Assembly: GCA_002345845.1 (NCBI GenBank)
Contig: DDWF01000209.1
Location: 1 to 22,517, forward strand
Direction: 5' to 3'
Length of the DNA: 22,517 nucleotides
From: Betaproteobacteria bacterium UBA2293
GTDB lineage: Bacteria; Pseudomonadota; Gammaproteobacteria; Burkholderiales; Rhodocyclaceae
This document shows positions 14,674 to 21,322 of the stretch, one piece after another (position 1 is the first letter of the stretch; each line of letters starts with the position of its first letter). Below the pieces are notes generated by a model. The model saw nothing but the letters and a program-made list of their open reading frames with translations. It did no database searches and had not been told where the DNA came from. Position numbers and translations under genes: made by a program.

Positions 14674-15542
14674 TTGCAGCGTGCGCCCTGTTCGATCCAG
14701 CGCAGCAGGATCAGGGTGTTCGGGTGATCGCGATCTTCCGTCGGCGAGATGCCCGGCGGCATGCGGTCCTCGACCAGATGCTGGAACAGGCCGCTGTCCT
14801 CGGGCTTGCCGGGAATGACGACCTTGGTCGCGTTATTGACGCCCTTGGCCACCGAATCGGCACCGAGCATGATGCCTTCGTAGCTGGACAGGTCGAGTTC
14901 GTGGAAGCTCGGCGGTTCCTGGTTGGACATGTGACAGGTGGTGCACGCCGGGGTGTTCGGGGCAAAGACGTTGTCCTGGCTGAACAGGGGCAGGACATTC
15001 TTGGTGAAGCGGGTATCGTTCGGGGCACCCTCGGCGATCCAGCGGTGCACTGTGGCGTAGGCCGGGGTATCGGTGGATACGGCGAAATGCACACCCAGCG
15101 GCATCCGGTTGTTGCGCATCCGCCGGCCGAGGATGCTCTTGCCCGGCGCCTTCTGCCCGGGCTGAAAGATCGGCCGCGACGGTGCCTCGCGGGAGCCGGC
15201 GCGCAGGCCGTCGCAGGTCGACAGGTCGAGGCCGCGGTAGCTGTGTGCCGGGTTGGCCGAGGAGTGACAGACGATGCAGGCCGGTCCCTGGCCGAAGGCG
15301 TTCGGCGTGCGCATCAGCGTGGCGATGTAGTCGTAGGGGATGGGGATGTCGCGCTGCAGGATCAAGGTCTCCACCGCCGAATGATCGGTATCCAGCCTAA
15401 TCTTGCCGTCGCGCAGGTCCTGCAGCCAGCGGTGATTGAGTGTCGGCGGCATGTTGTCGGCCACGACTGGCAGCACGCTCAGGCCGAGCAGGCTGGTGAT
15501 CAGGGCGCTGGCTGCCCGCTTCCGCCAATTACGTTGTTGCAT
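14670..15542 (-). CDS. Periplasmic diheme c-type cytochrome with internal duplication
   Basis: A 290-residue exported cytochrome with a signal peptide around residues 8-29 (..LPVVA|D). Heme-binding motifs are CIVCH (89-93) and CTTCH (200-204). The two halves repeat the same layout: CxxCH, then (G/E)LDLS, a small-residue segment, (Q/I)PG, S, and R-MP-G (RMPLG 146-150; RMPPG 260-264). The distal methionine is plausibly in RMP. This layout is shared with cytochromes often found beside PQQ-type propellers. The start at 15542 has gggggaag upstream; an upstream ATG at 15593 lacks a ribosome site. Its first 43 bases overlap the 3' end of the histidine kinase gene, and its stop overlaps the propeller start. 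It is probably an electron carrier in the same chain as the SHP cluster. Confidence 0.87.
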   Translation of the reverse strand: MQQRNWRKRAASALITSLLGLSVLPVVADNMPPTLNHRWLQDLRDGKIRLDTDHSAVETLILQRDIPIPYDYIATLMRTPNAFGQGPACIVCHSSANPAHSYRGLDLSTCDGLRAGSREAPSRPIFQPGQKAPGKSILGRRMRNNRMPLGVHFAVSTDTPAYATVHRWIAEGAPNDTRFTKNVLPLFSQDNVFAPNTPACTTCHMSNQEPPSFHELDLSSYEGIMLGADSVAKGVNNATKVVIPGKPEDSGLFQHLVEDRMPPGISPTEDRDHPNTLILLRWIEQGARCN

Positions 15543-16945
15543 GTTGTGTCTTCCCCCACAAAGTTGTCCGTTTCCCGGCCGGCCGGCAGCCATAGCCGGG
15601 CGCGCAGGCCGCCGAGCGGCGCCTTGAGCAGTTCCAGGCGACCGCCGTAGAGGCGCGCCAGATCGTCGACGATGGCCAGGCCGAGGCCGGAACCGGGTAC
15701 CTGCTCATCGCCGCGCATCCCCCGCTGCAGCAGTTCCGTTCGTTGGCCGGCGGCAATGCCGGGGCCGTCGTCATCGACATCGATGCACAGTTCCTTGCCG
15801 ACTGCGGCGGCGCTGACCTCGATCCGCCGGGCCGTCCACTTGCCCGCATTATCCAGCAGATTGCCCAGCATTTCCTGCAGATCCTGGGCTTCGCCGCGAA
15901 ACACCAGTTGCTCCGGGCAGCCGCCGGCGGCGATCTGTACGGCGCGCCCGGCATGCAGGCGTTGCATGAGGCGCAACAGCCCGTCGAGCGCCGGGCGCAG
16001 GCGGCAGCGCTGGCCGCTTAGCTGAGCGGCGGCGGCAGCGCGGGCGCGGGCCAGATGGTGGTCGATCTGCTGTCGGGCCAGCACCACCTGGGTGCCGACC
16101 AGTTCGGCCAGCGGGCCGGATTCGCTGGCCGCCGCGTTGGCCATCACACTCAGCGGCGTCTTCACGGCATGGGCCAGGTTGCCGGCCTGGCTGCGCGCCC
16201 GTTCGACGAATTCGGCATTGCGCGCCAGGACGGCATTCAGTTCGTCCACCACCGGCTGCACTTCCGAGGGATAGTGGCCGCCCAGGCTGGCCTGGCTGCC
16301 GTCACGCAGTTGCGCTAGCTCGTCGCGCAGGCGGTTGAGCGGGCGCAGGCCACCGCGTACCTGGACGATCGCCGCGCCGACCAGGCCGGCGGCGAGCAGG
16401 CCGAGGGCGGTCAGCAGCATGCCGCGGAAGCGCAGTAACGGCCCGGCCAGCAGTTCCTCGTCGGCGGCGACGATCAGGCGGGCCGTTTGCTCGGGCCGGC
16501 CGGTCGGGCGCAGCACCTGTTCGATGAGCAGCAACGGCTTGCCGTCGGGGCCGGCAACGCGATGTTCGTGCCGGTCGCCGTCCGCCGGGCGATCATCCGG
16601 CACAGCCAGTTCCTGGTCCCACAACGAGCGCGAACGCAGCACGGCGACCTCACTGGGCCGGGCGCCGTCGCCGACACGGTCAACCTGCCAGTAGAGTCCC
16701 GAGTAGGGGCGGACCAGGCGCGGGTCGCTCAGTGGATTGGCGATCACGGCCCGTCCCGCCTCGTCGAATTCGAGGCCGGCCGCCAGCTGGTTGAGATGGG
16801 TCTGCAGTTCGGCGTGGAACTGGCGGCTCAGGTGCTGGCTGAACAGACTGTTCAATAGCCAGCCGGTGAGGCCGATGCTACCGAGGATCCAGACCAGTGT
16901 GCCGAGCAGCAGGCGCTGCCGGAGCGACGATCGGTCGCCGCTCAT
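15500..16945 (-). CDS. Two-component sensor histidine kinase (PhoQ/QseC-like architecture)
   Basis: A 481-residue membrane kinase. The first helix is about 11-35, the periplasmic sensor about 36-172, the second helix about 175-196, then HAMP. The phosphoacceptor region [11 protein letters not shown] has His259. ATPase motifs are N-box [10 protein letters not shown] (361-370), G1 DDDGPGIA (391-398) and G2 GSGLGLA (418-424). NLAHxxKTPLs is typical of PhoQ-like kinases in beta- and gammaproteobacteria. The ATG at 16945 overlaps the regulator stop (ATGA). A much longer frame reaching 17356 is only antisense open sequence through the regulator. The last 26 residues after LWLPA look non-conserved and run 43 bases into the cytochrome gene. 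The periplasmic part shows no Cys pair or heme motif, so the signal is unknown. Confidence 0.93.
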   Translation of the reverse strand: MSGDRSSLRQRLLLGTLVWILGSIGLTGWLLNSLFSQHLSRQFHAELQTHLNQLAAGLEFDEAGRAVIANPLSDPRLVRPYSGLYWQVDRVGDGARPSEVAVLRSRSLWDQELAVPDDRPADGDRHEHRVAGPDGKPLLLIEQVLRPTGRPEQTARLIVAADEELLAGPLLRFRGMLLTALGLLAAGLVGAAIVQVRGGLRPLNRLRDELAQLRDGSQASLGGHYPSEVQPVVDELNAVLARNAEFVERARSQAGNLAHAVKTPLSVMANAAASESGPLAELVGTQVVLARQQIDHHLARARAAAAAQLSGQRCRLRPALDGLLRLMQRLHAGRAVQIAAGGCPEQLVFRGEAQDLQEMLGNLLDNAGKWTARRIEVSAAAVGKELCIDVDDDGPGIAAGQRTELLQRGMRGDEQVPGSGLGLAIVDDLARLYGGRLELLKAPLGGLRARLWLPAGRETDNFVGEDTTCNNVIGGSGQPAP

Positions 16946-17604
16946 GCCGGAGCGCGCAGGCGGTAGCCGAGGCCGCGCACCGTCTCGATCATGTCGGGCG
17001 GCAGTTTCTTGCGCAGGCGGCCGACGAAGACTTCGATGGTGTTGGAGTCCCGGTCGCTGTCGTGGGCATAGATGTGTTCGGACAGTTCGCTGCGCGAAAC
17101 GACCTGATCGCAGTGGTGCAGCAGGTAGGTGAGGACACGGAATTCGTGGCTGGTCAGGGTCAGCGGCTGACCGTCCACATGGGCGCGGGCGCTGCGCGTG
17201 TCGACAACCAGCGGGCCGCAGACCAGTTCGTTGCCCGCCTGGCCGCCGGCGCGGCGGATCAGGGCACGCAGGCGGGCCTGCAACTCCTCCATGTGGAAGG
17301 GCTTGACCAGATAATCGTCGGCGCCGGCGTCGATGCCGGCGACGCGCTCGTGCCACTCGCCGCGGGCGGTCAGGATGAGTACCGGCATGTTGCGACCGGC
17401 GGCGCGCCAGCGCTTGAGCACGGTCAGGCCGTCAACGATCGGCAGGCCGAGGTCGAGCACCACCGCGTCGAAGGCTTCCTCGTTGCCGAGGTGCTGGGCG
17501 TCGCGGCCATTGCTTGCCGAATCGACGGCGTAGCCGGCGGCTTCCAGGCTGCGGCACAACTGGGCGCACAGCGTCGGCTCGTCCTCGACGACCAAGATGC
17601 GCAT
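16942..17604 (-). CDS. OmpR-family response regulator
   Basis: A 220-residue transcription regulator. The receiver domain has the acidic pocket ED (7-8), phosphorylation site Asp51 in VVLDLGLP, Thr79 and Lys101 in VKPF. The C-terminal winged helix (about 128-218) contains LTSHEFRVLTYLL, the recognition helix near SNTIEVFVGRLRKKL, and the terminal GLGYRLR. The start overlaps the PepSY gene stop by one base (TGATG) and the stop overlaps the kinase start. Placement between a PepSY gene and its kinase, divergent from a cytochrome operon, suggests it controls both operons from the shared intergenic region. The receiver and DNA-binding style are closest to the PmrA/QseB branch. Confidence 0.94.
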   Translation of the reverse strand: MRILVVEDEPTLCAQLCRSLEAAGYAVDSASNGRDAQHLGNEEAFDAVVLDLGLPIVDGLTVLKRWRAAGRNMPVLILTARGEWHERVAGIDAGADDYLVKPFHMEELQARLRALIRRAGGQAGNELVCGPLVVDTRSARAHVDGQPLTLTSHEFRVLTYLLHHCDQVVSRSELSEHIYAHDSDRDSNTIEVFVGRLRKKLPPDMIETVRGLGYRLRAPA

Positions 17605-17939
17605 CAGTCTTCGTCCTTGTGGTGGCGGCCAAGCAGCGAGGCATCACGGGCATCGAGCCGCAGCTTGCTGACGCCGCCGTCGGGACGCAGCATCTTGACC
17701 TTGTACACCCAGCGTCCGGACTTCTCTTCCAGCTCGACTTCCAGGGCCTCGCCGGGATAGTCCTTGCGGATACGCTCAAGTACCGTGCGCAGGGGCAGGA
17801 TCTGGCCGCTGGCGAGAGCCTCGCGGGCCAGTTCATGATCGCGCCGGTCGTCGCCCAGCGCCGGCCCGGCCAGGGCAGCCAACAGCATCAGCAGGACCGG
17901 GCGGGCAAAGTGAACATGGCGACGCATCCGGCGTCTCAT
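17604..17939 (-). CDS. PepSY-domain exported protein (leftward operon)
   Basis: A 111-residue protein with a signal peptide or single N-terminal membrane helix (about 13-29, ..GPALG|D). The PepSY core spans about 35-95: ALASGQILPLRTVLERIRKDYPGEALEVELEEKSGRWVYKVKMLRPDG. PepSY modules bind or inhibit other periplasmic proteins and are common next to PhoQ-like kinases and b-type cytochromes. The ATG follows the upstream gene's stop without a gap (TAGATG), and its own stop overlaps the regulator start. An in-frame ATG four codons later (MRRHVHF) is an alternative start. It has a counterpart in the divergent operon. Confidence 0.9.
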   Translation of the reverse strand: MRRRMRRHVHFARPVLLMLLAALAGPALGDDRRDHELAREALASGQILPLRTVLERIRKDYPGEALEVELEEKSGRWVYKVKMLRPDGGVSKLRLDARDASLLGRHHKDED

Positions 17940-18281
17940 CTAGCGCCCGCCACCGCCACCCATGCCCGCTCCGCCGCCCATTCCCTGGCCACCACCGGGT
18001 CCCATGCCGCGACCGGTGCCGCGATCAGGCGGAGTTTCCGGCAAGGTCACGCCCTGCTGGCGGGCGCGCTCGAGCATTTGCTGGTGGTGCTGGCTGCGCA
18101 CGGTTTCGCGTTCTTCGGCGGTTTTCGCCGACTGCATCTTCAGGCGATGCTCGTTGCGTTCCTGCTGGGTCATCAGCTGGCTGCCGAAGACTGTTTCGCC
18201 GTTATCGGCGGCTAACGCGCCGCCGGTGGCAGTGATGAAACAGGCGGCCAGCAAGGTATGCATCAGTTTGCTCTTGGACAT
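17940..18281 (-). CDS. Small exported protein with Gly-rich tail
   Basis: A 113-residue protein. The start at 18281 is chosen because aggag stands about six bases upstream; an earlier in-frame ATG at 18317 has no such site. The signal peptide ends ..GGALAA|D (about 25). The mature part has a charged helix: SQLMTQQERNEHR, then KTAEERETVRSQHHQQMLER, then GVTLPETPPDRG. It ends with about 20 residues of Gly, Met and Arg repeats. The helix resembles the family of secreted 'TPEER...HHxxMxERAKxxGvtLP' proteins that accompany PepSY and cytochrome genes. It may be distantly CpxP/Spy-like, but the LTxxQ motif is not clear. It is the first gene of the leftward operon. Function unknown. Confidence 0.85.
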   Translation of the reverse strand: MSKSKLMHTLLAACFITATGGALAADNGETVFGSQLMTQQERNEHRLKMQSAKTAEERETVRSQHHQQMLERARQQGVTLPETPPDRGTGRGMGPGGGQGMGGGAGMGGGGGR

Positions 18282-18470
18282 GATCGACTCCTTTTGCACT
18301 TCAATGATGTCACGCAATCCGGGGGCCGGCCAGACTGCCCGACGCCCGTCACGCTGACACTCTGTTTGTAGTCCGCTGACGATGAACCTCAGGTGAACAC
18401 CGTCTTCAGGTTTGCTTCAGGCGCGGCCTGTCAAATTGCGTCCCATCGCACAACCACCGGGATGCCCGCC
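18282..18470. promoter_or_regulatory. Divergent promoter region of the redox island
   Basis: A 189-base gap that must carry promoters for the leftward two-component/cytochrome operon and the rightward SHP operon. It contains the direct-repeat box at 18404-18421 and a related ctcagg at 18388-18393. TCAAAT near 18431-18436 could be a -10 for the rightward operon, placed so that the repeats would overlap the -35. Confidence 0.55.
18404..18421 (+). promoter_or_regulatory. Tandem direct-repeat box, candidate response-regulator site
   Basis: CTTCAGG occurs at 18404-18410 and again at 18415-18421, an exact 11-base period (TTCAGG-N5-TTCAGG). OmpR-family dimers of the PmrA/QseB branch bind head-to-tail half sites with this spacing (consensus CTTAA-type repeats). 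The site lies 50 bases before the SHP start. Assignment to the regulator encoded at 16942-17604 is inferred. Confidence 0.6.
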
Positions 18471-18887
18471 ATGACCAAAAGCTTCGCCACACGACTGCTC
18501 GCCGCACTGTTGCTCGCCCCTCTGGCCGCCGGCGCCGCCCCGCTCAATGACCAATTGGCGAGTTATGCCGCCGCGGCGAAAGCAGCTGACCCGGCTTTTG
18601 CCGGTTTCTCGGCGGCGCGCGGCAAGACGCTGCATACCAAGGCCTTCGCCTTGGGCAAGCCGGACACGCCCGCCTGCACTTCCTGCCATGGTCTGGATCC
18701 ACGTGGCGCCGGCAAGACGCCGACCGGCAAGGTGATCGAGCCGGTCGCCCTGTCGGCGAGTCCGGGGCGCTACGCCGATCCGGCCAAGGTCGATAAATGG
18801 TTCAAGCGCAACTGCAACGAAGTCCTCGGTCGCGTCTGCACGCCGCTGGAAAAGGGCGACTGGCTGACCTTCGTCAGCGGCCAGTAA
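18471..18887 (+). CDS. SHP-like monoheme cytochrome c (DUF1924)
   Basis: A 138-residue exported cytochrome. The signal peptide ends at ..AAGAA|P (about 23). The single heme motif is CTSCH (69-73), followed by GLDPRGAGKTPTGKVIEPVA, typical of DUF1924. The C-terminal segment RNCNEVLGRVCTPLEKGDW (113-131) matches SHP (sphaeroides heme protein), in which an asparagine is a labile sixth heme ligand, leaving the heme high-spin and able to bind O2 or NO. Asn114 or Asn116 here would be the candidate ligand, and Cys115/Cys123 may form a disulfide. ATGs at 18462 and 18471 are both possible; neither has a strong ribosome site. It is the first gene of the rightward operon, directly ahead of its presumed reductant. 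Confidence 0.88.
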   Translation: MTKSFATRLLAALLLAPLAAGAAPLNDQLASYAAAAKAADPAFAGFSAARGKTLHTKAFALGKPDTPACTSCHGLDPRGAGKTPTGKVIEPVALSASPGRYADPAKVDKWFKRNCNEVLGRVCTPLEKGDWLTFVSGQ

Positions 18888-18911
18888 GCCCGATTGCCAC
18901 AGGAGAACATC

Positions 18912-19403
18912 ATGAAAATTCCCGTCCGCCCCATCGTCCTCGCCGGCCTGGCGCTGGCATTCTCGGCCCTGGTGCTGAGCCGCGCCCAAGCCGGCGGCAG
19001 TCATTTCTTCCCGCCGGTGGCCGATCTCCAGGTCAAGGAGGAGTGCGGTAGCTGCCACCTGGCCTTCCCCCCGTCGATGCTGCCCGCCCGTTCCTGGCAA
19101 CGGATGATGGGCGACCTGAAAAATCACTTCGGTGATGACGCCTCGCTCGAGCCCGAGCTGGCCACCAAGATCACCGACTACCTGGTGGCCAACGCCGCTG
19201 ATAACGCAGGCCAGCGCCGCGGCGAGAAGCTGATTCGCGGTGTCGACGCCAGCAGCGCGCCGCTGCGCATCACCGAACTGCCGAAATGGGTGCGCGAACA
19301 CCGCAAGGTGCCGGACTGGGAGTGGCGGCACAAGGATGTGCGGACGCGGGCGAATTGCGTCGCCTGCCATGCCGACGCCGAACGCGGTTACTACGACGAC
19401 TGA
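18912..19403 (+). CDS. Diheme cytochrome c (DHC-like)
   Basis: A 163-residue exported cytochrome. The signal peptide ends near SRAQAG (about 28). Heme motifs are CGSCH (45-49) and CVACH (149-153), one near each end of the mature protein, with LAFPPSMLPARSWQRMMGDL following the first heme and a terminal AERGYYDD. This matches the DHC proteins encoded next to SHP, which pass electrons from a membrane b-type cytochrome to SHP. aggaga at 18901-18906 fixes the start at 18912, 24 bases after the SHP stop. The conserved VPDWEWRHKDVRTRANCVACH segment is strongly family-specific. Confidence 0.9.
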   Translation: MKIPVRPIVLAGLALAFSALVLSRAQAGGSHFFPPVADLQVKEECGSCHLAFPPSMLPARSWQRMMGDLKNHFGDDASLEPELATKITDYLVANAADNAGQRRGEKLIRGVDASSAPLRITELPKWVREHRKVPDWEWRHKDVRTRANCVACHADAERGYYDD

Positions 19404-19434
19404 ACGCTGCCATCAACTTGCTGGAGTACTTGCC

Positions 19435-19845
19435 ATGAAATTATCAACTGCCTTCCTGGGCCTGGCCGTCGCTGGTGGCCTGCTCACCGCCGGGCTGACG
19501 CTGGCGCCTTCCTTTGCCGATGATCGGCGTGTTCCGGTGAGTGAAACGCAGTGGCTGCCGCTGCCGAAACTGATCGAACGCCTGGAGGTGGCGGGTTATC
19601 GCGACATCGAGAAGATCGAGCGCGAGCGCGGCCGCTACGAGGTGCGCGCCACTGATCGCCAGGGCGCTCGCGTCAAGCTCTACCTGCATCCGCACAGTGG
19701 CGAACTGCTCGATCAGCGCCAGGAGCGGCGCTGGCGCGACGATTCCGGGCCTCGCGCGCGCGATGCTTCGGGCGACTGCAACAAGCGTCGTTGCCGCGAC
19801 GATCAGCCGACCGCTGCCACGCCGTCGCCCGCTGCACCCAAGTAA
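19435..19845 (+). CDS. PepSY-domain exported protein (rightward operon)
   Basis: A 136-residue protein with a signal peptide ending around PSFA|D (about 28). The PepSY core is about 40-92: WLPLPKLIERLEVAGYRDIEKIERERGRYEVRATDRQGARVKLYLHPHSGELL. The tail (about 95-136) is charged, then Pro/Ala-rich, with two cysteines (CNKRRC). A ggag lies upstream of the ATG. It sits between the diheme cytochrome and the membrane flavocytochrome, a common place for PepSY proteins, which may modulate the membrane reductase. It is a second PepSY gene beside the one in the opposite operon, but the two are not close copies. Confidence 0.88.
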   Translation: MKLSTAFLGLAVAGGLLTAGLTLAPSFADDRRVPVSETQWLPLPKLIERLEVAGYRDIEKIERERGRYEVRATDRQGARVKLYLHPHSGELLDQRQERRWRDDSGPRARDASGDCNKRRCRDDQPTAATPSPAAPK

Positions 19846-19898
19846 GGCCTGGCTCTACCTAATCGCCGCTCCGGCGGCAACGTTTTCGGGAACACCTC

Positions 19899-21218
19899 AT
19901 GAATATCCTGCTTTCTGCGGTCATTGCCGCCGTCGTCCTCGCCTGGGGCATCGATGTCTCCGCCAGCCCCTTGCCGCCCGGCGTCCACCCGCTGTGGCAG
20001 GGCCGCCAGGAGGCGCTCTACCTGAGCGGGCTGCTGGCGATCGCCCTGATGTCGGTGAGCATGCTGCTGGCGACACGGCCAACCTGGCTGGAGGCACCGC
20101 TCGGCGGCATGGACCGGGTCTATCGCACGCACAAGTGGGCGGGCCTGCTGGCCGGGCTGTTTGCCATCCTGCACTGGCTGATCGAGATGGCGGACGACAT
20201 CCTGAAGGCGAGCATTGGCCGCGAAGGCCGCCTGCCCAAGGAGAAATTTGCCGGCGTCCTCGAATCGCTGCGTGACCTGGCCGAAGACATGGGCGAATGG
20301 GCCTTCTACGTCATCATCGCCATGCTGCTGATCGCCCTGTGGAAGAAGTTTCCCTATCGGCCGTGGCGCTTCCTGCACCGGGCCATGCCGGTGCTCTACC
20401 TGATGCTGGCCTTCCACGCCGCCTTGCTGTCACCGCTCGATTACTGGCAGCAGCCGGCCGGCGCCCTGCTGGCGCTGTTCCTGGTTGGCGGCAGCTACGG
20501 TGCCATGCGCTCGCTGCTTGGCAGCATCGGTCGGCGGCGTCAGGCGGTTGGCGAAATCCTCTCGGTCGATCAGCCGAGTGGCGATCTGACCACCGTCCGT
20601 TGCCGCCTGGATGGCTGGCGCGGTCATCGGCCGGGGCAGTTCGCCTTTGTCACCTTCGATACCGGCGAGCCGGCGCATCCCTTCACCATCGCCAGCGCCG
20701 ATCGCGGCGACGGCATCGTCACCTTCCAGATCAAGGCGCTGGGCGACTTCACCCGGCATCTGGCCAGCCGTATCTGGGCCGGGCAGTCAGTCAAGGTGGA
20801 AGGGCCGTACGGACGTTTCGACATCTCCCGTCTTGACCAGCGCGCGCGACAGCTCTGGGTGGCCGGTGGCGTCGGTGTGACGCCCTTCCTGGCCTGGCTG
20901 GAGTCGCTGCAGGGCGAGCCGGCCGCGGCCCCGGCGGCCGAACTGCATTACTGCACCCGCGATGGCCAAAACGATCCTTTCATCGCTCGACTGGAGATGC
21001 TTTGCGAGCGCCTGCCGACCATCAGCGTGCACGTTCATGATGCCAGCCGCGGTGAGAAACTCGATGCGGCGGGGCTGTTGCAGGGCAAACCGTCAGCGCG
21101 GCGCAGCGAAATCTGGTTCTGCGGACCGCAGGGGCTGGCACAAGCCTTGCGCGACGGACTGCGTCAACAGTGGCCGGGACGCGTTCGCTTTCATCAGGAG
21201 GCTTTCGAAATGCGCTGA
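19899..21218 (+). CDS. Ferric-reductase-type flavocytochrome (FRD transmembrane + FAD/NAD(P) domains)
   Basis: A 439-residue inner-membrane protein. About six helices span 1-210; likely heme b ligands are His78 (RTHKW), His92 (LHW), His160 (RFLHR) and His173 (AFHAA). The cytoplasmic flavin domain has HPFTIAS (260-266) for FAD and GPYGRF (302-307). The nucleotide domain has GGVGVTPF (323-330) and FCGPQG (407-412). There is no C-terminal 2Fe-2S domain. It should carry electrons from NAD(P)H through FAD and two b hemes to the periplasm, here most plausibly to the diheme cytochrome encoded upstream. In several SHP clusters a cytochrome b561-type protein takes this role. The ATG at 19899 is preceded by a 53-base gap with only a weak ribosome site. 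Confidence 0.92.
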   Translation: MNILLSAVIAAVVLAWGIDVSASPLPPGVHPLWQGRQEALYLSGLLAIALMSVSMLLATRPTWLEAPLGGMDRVYRTHKWAGLLAGLFAILHWLIEMADDILKASIGREGRLPKEKFAGVLESLRDLAEDMGEWAFYVIIAMLLIALWKKFPYRPWRFLHRAMPVLYLMLAFHAALLSPLDYWQQPAGALLALFLVGGSYGAMRSLLGSIGRRRQAVGEILSVDQPSGDLTTVRCRLDGWRGHRPGQFAFVTFDTGEPAHPFTIASADRGDGIVTFQIKALGDFTRHLASRIWAGQSVKVEGPYGRFDISRLDQRARQLWVAGGVGVTPFLAWLESLQGEPAAAPAAELHYCTRDGQNDPFIARLEMLCERLPTISVHVHDASRGEKLDAAGLLQGKPSARRSEIWFCGPQGLAQALRDGLRQQWPGRVRFHQEAFEMR

Positions 21219-21322
21219 ATGCGGCGGCGCTACCTACTTTTTGCCTATGCCGAATATCACTTTAGTTATAGACTGGTACTTGGCATAAATGCCGAAATTA
21301 CTAATAACAATGAGGTGGCATC
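21219..21322 (+). promoter_or_regulatory. AT-rich intergenic region ahead of the chemoreceptor gene
   Basis: A 104-base gap markedly richer in A/T than its surroundings. The octamer atgccgaa occurs at 21247-21254 and 21289-21296, 42 bases apart, and the second copy forms a short palindrome ggcat-aa-atgcc (21282-21293). TTGCCT (21241-21246) and TTATAG (21266-21271) are weak -35/-10 candidates with a 19-base gap. A GAGG at 21312-21315 is the ribosome site. Confidence 0.5.

Noticed and set aside
16946..17356. N-terminal extension of the histidine kinase to a 618-residue frame
   Set aside because: It would run out of frame through the regulator gene. The kinase start at 16945 overlaps the regulator stop in the usual ATGA manner and begins right before a membrane helix.
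21219..21322. Sigma-28 promoter for the chemoreceptor
   Set aside because: GCCGAATA and GCCGAAAT resemble the -10 element, but no TAAA stands at the required distance upstream of either.
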